A stretch of 64,000 nucleotides of DNA. Source: Marinomonas agarivorans (GTDB lineage: Bacteria > Pseudomonadota > Gammaproteobacteria > Pseudomonadales > Marinomonadaceae). How positions within the stretch are numbered: the stretch's first letter is position 1; every line of letters starts with the position of its first letter. This document shows positions 62,545 through 64,000 of the stretch, piece by piece. A program made the position numbers and the translations under genes. Location of the stretch: positions 1 through 64,000 of the forward strand of contig NHNK02000013.1 in assembly GCA_002173415.2 (NCBI GenBank). The letters run 5' to 3'. The notes beneath the pieces were generated by a model, which was not told the DNA's origin, ran no database searches, and was given only the letters and a program-made list of their open reading frames with translations.

Positions 62545-64000
62545 ATGTCTGAATTTAAAGCACCATTGCGTGACATTAAATTTGTTACCGAAGAAGTGTT
62601 AAATATCCATGAACACTATGCCAATTTATCTGGTGCTGACGAAGCAACACCGGATATGGTATCAGCCATATTAGAAGAAGGGGCAAAATTCTCCGAAAGA
62701 ATATTAGCGCCATTAAATCGTGTTGGAGATGAGCAAGGCTGTACCTTTAATGATGGTGTTGTCACCACCCCTGATGGTTTTAAAGAAGCTTATGCTCAAT
62801 ATGTTGAAGGTGGTTGGCCTTCATTGGCCCATCCAGAGGCTGTCGGTGGTCAAGGCTTACCGGAGTCATTAGGGCTTATGGTGACAGAAATGGTGGCTAC
62901 GGCGAATTGGTCTTGGAGTATGTACCCGGGTTTGAGTCATGGGGCGATGAACACCTTAGAGTCTCATGGTACAGAAGAGCAAAAGCAAACCTACCTAACA
63001 AAATTAGTATCTGGCGAATGGACAGGAACCATGTGTCTGACCGAGCCTCATTGTGGTACTGACCTTGGGATGTTGAAAACAAAAGCAGAGCCACAGGAAG
63101 ATGGTTCGTACTGTATTACTGGGACTAAGATTTTTATTTCTGCTGGCGAACATGATCTTGCAGAAAATATCGTTCACATCGTGCTGGCCCGTATTGTGGG
63201 AGCACCAGAAGGCACAAAAGGTATCTCTCTTTTTGTAGTACCAAAATACAGTGTGGATGCCAATGGGGAGAAAGGGGAGCGCAATGACCTTTCTTGTGGT
63301 TCTATCGAACATAAAATGGGTATTCATGGAAATGCCACTTGTGTTATGAATTTCGATGGCGCAAAAGGCTTTTTGATTGGGCCTGAAAATAAAGGTTTAA
63401 ACTGCATGTTTACCTTTATGAATACTGCTCGTTTAGGTACTGCTTTACAAGGTCTAGCGCATACAGAATGGTCATTGCAGAACTCTGTTGCCTATGCCCG
63501 TGATCGATTGCAAATGCGCGCACTATCTGGACCCAAAGCCCCAGATAAAGCAGCGGACCCTATTATTGTTCATCCAGACGTACGTCGTATGTTATTGACT
63601 CAGAAAGCATTTGCCGAAGGTGGTAGGGCTTTAATTCATTACTGTTCTCTTCTAGTAGACAAAACTAAAAAAGGCACAGACGAAGAACAAGCAGAAGCGG
63701 ATGAGCTTATGTCTTTATTGACACCCATTGCCAAAGCGTTTTTGACGGAAACAGGCTTTGAGTCCGCTAATCTAGGTATGCAGGTGTTTGGTGGGCATGG
63801 CTACATTGCTGAATGGGGTATGGAGCAAAATGTACGTGATTGTCGTATCTCTATGATGTACGAAGGGACAACAGGCATTCAAGCGCTTGATTTATTGGGA
63901 CGTAAAGTGTTGATGACTCAAGGAGCCACATTGAAACGCTTTACTAAAATTATTCACAAATTCTGTAAAGAACATAAAGGCAATAAAAAAGCCAAAGCTT
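62545..64000 (+). CDS. Acyl-CoA dehydrogenase, DmdC-like (partial, runs off the right edge)
   Basis: 485 codons are visible with no stop; the family is about 590-600 residues. It begins MSEFKAPLRDIKFVTEEVL after AGAGG. FAD and substrate blocks are clear: GTMCLTEPHCGTDLGMLKTKA, ITGTKIFISAGEHDL, FNTARLGTALQGL-like MNTARLGTALQGLAHTEWSLQ, and QVFGGHGYIAEWGMEQNVRDCRISMMYEGTTGIQALDLLGRK with the catalytic Glu in MYEGTTG. The long form matches 3-methylmercaptopropionyl-CoA dehydrogenase (DmdC) and long-chain relatives. Which substrate applies is undecided. An inverted repeat lies upstream. Confidence 0.9.
   Translation, partial: MSEFKAPLRDIKFVTEEVLNIHEHYANLSGADEATPDMVSAILEEGAKFSERILAPLNRVGDEQGCTFNDGVVTTPDGFKEAYAQYVEGGWPSLAHPEAVGGQGLPESLGLMVTEMVATANWSWSMYPGLSHGAMNTLESHGTEEQKQTYLTKLVSGEWTGTMCLTEPHCGTDLGMLKTKAEPQEDGSYCITGTKIFISAGEHDLAENIVHIVLARIVGAPEGTKGISLFVVPKYSVDANGEKGERNDLSCGSIEHKMGIHGNATCVMNFDGAKGFLIGPENKGLNCMFTFMNTARLGTALQGLAHTEWSLQNSVAYARDRLQMRALSGPKAPDKAADPIIVHPDVRRMLLTQKAFAEGGRALIHYCSLLVDKTKKGTDEEQAEADELMSLLTPIAKAFLTETGFESANLGMQVFGGHGYIAEWGMEQNVRDCRISMMYEGTTGIQALDLLGRKVLMTQGATLKRFTKIIHKFCKEHKGNKKAKA

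Noticed and set aside
62814-63327. Short frames on both strands inside the right-edge gene
   Set aside because: They are shadows of the acyl-CoA dehydrogenase frame, which is open from 62545 to the edge and carries all family motifs.

Overview
The window reads as a chromosomal segment of a marine gammaproteobacterium of the Oceanospirillales type, most probably Marinomonas or a close relative. This is an inference from gene content and low-to-moderate GC, not from a marker gene. Pointers are a PomAB-type flagellar stator next to xseB-ispA-dxs, a TRAP transporter, betaine uptake (proXWV), a DmdC-like acyl-CoA dehydrogenase, and a RegB/RegA redox pair. No rRNA, tRNA, CRISPR array, prophage or complete insertion sequence was recognised.

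Layout. 1-4.1 kb: accessory genes, namely a small membrane protein, an AbiEi/AbiEii type IV toxin-antitoxin pair with repeated operator boxes, and a secreted NTF2-fold protein followed by an ECF-type sigma factor. 4.2-6.8 kb: a large exported GLUG-repeat protein with an internal duplication. 7-8.6 kb: an LldD-like FMN enzyme and a divergent DUF1330-like protein. 8.6-13.4 kb: a five-domain nickel/peptide-type ABC importer behind a Zur-like box. 13.7-14.5 kb: a DUF4258/XRE toxin-antitoxin-like pair with two identical-half-site operators. 14.7-18.2 kb: a DctPQM TRAP transporter. 18.5-20.7 kb: a WYL regulator and two GyrI-like effector-binding proteins. 20.7-21.9 kb: a REP-associated-type tyrosine transposase beside short dispersed repeats. 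22-31 kb: core genes dxs, ispA, xseB, pomA, pomB, a lipoprotein, dapB and a SulP transporter.

31-50 kb holds what looks like one catabolic regulon. A five-gene operon (HisD-like dehydrogenase, SDR, bicupin, alpha/beta hydrolase, RraA-like aldolase) and a seven-gene operon (sugar-type ABC importer plus three SnoaL-like proteins) share the operator TTGAATACGTATGCAA or a close variant. A LacI-family regulator gene lies between them and a fourth SnoaL-like paralogue is divergent. The substrate is unknown, and this is the best candidate here for an undescribed pathway. Inside it sits a separate group (MipA/OmpV-like porin, membrane-anchored AraC regulator, S41 protease) with a duplicated 30-bp site that may be the AraC target.

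50-55 kb: regBA, then a two-gene unit pairing a DarB/StlD-like ketosynthase III with a haem-oxygenase-like diiron (HDO) protein. This unit is a second candidate for unknown chemistry. It is followed by a DUF1801 protein, the N-terminal remnant of a SIR2-like protein and a 43-residue Cys-ending peptide gene. 55-58.3 kb: proXWV. 58.4-62.1 kb: a light/DNA-repair group (photolyase, YbgA-like, GNAT, BLUF photoreceptor). The right edge cuts a DmdC-like gene. Across the window, gene borders repeatedly carry tandem repeats with 14-17-bp units, often running over a stop codon.
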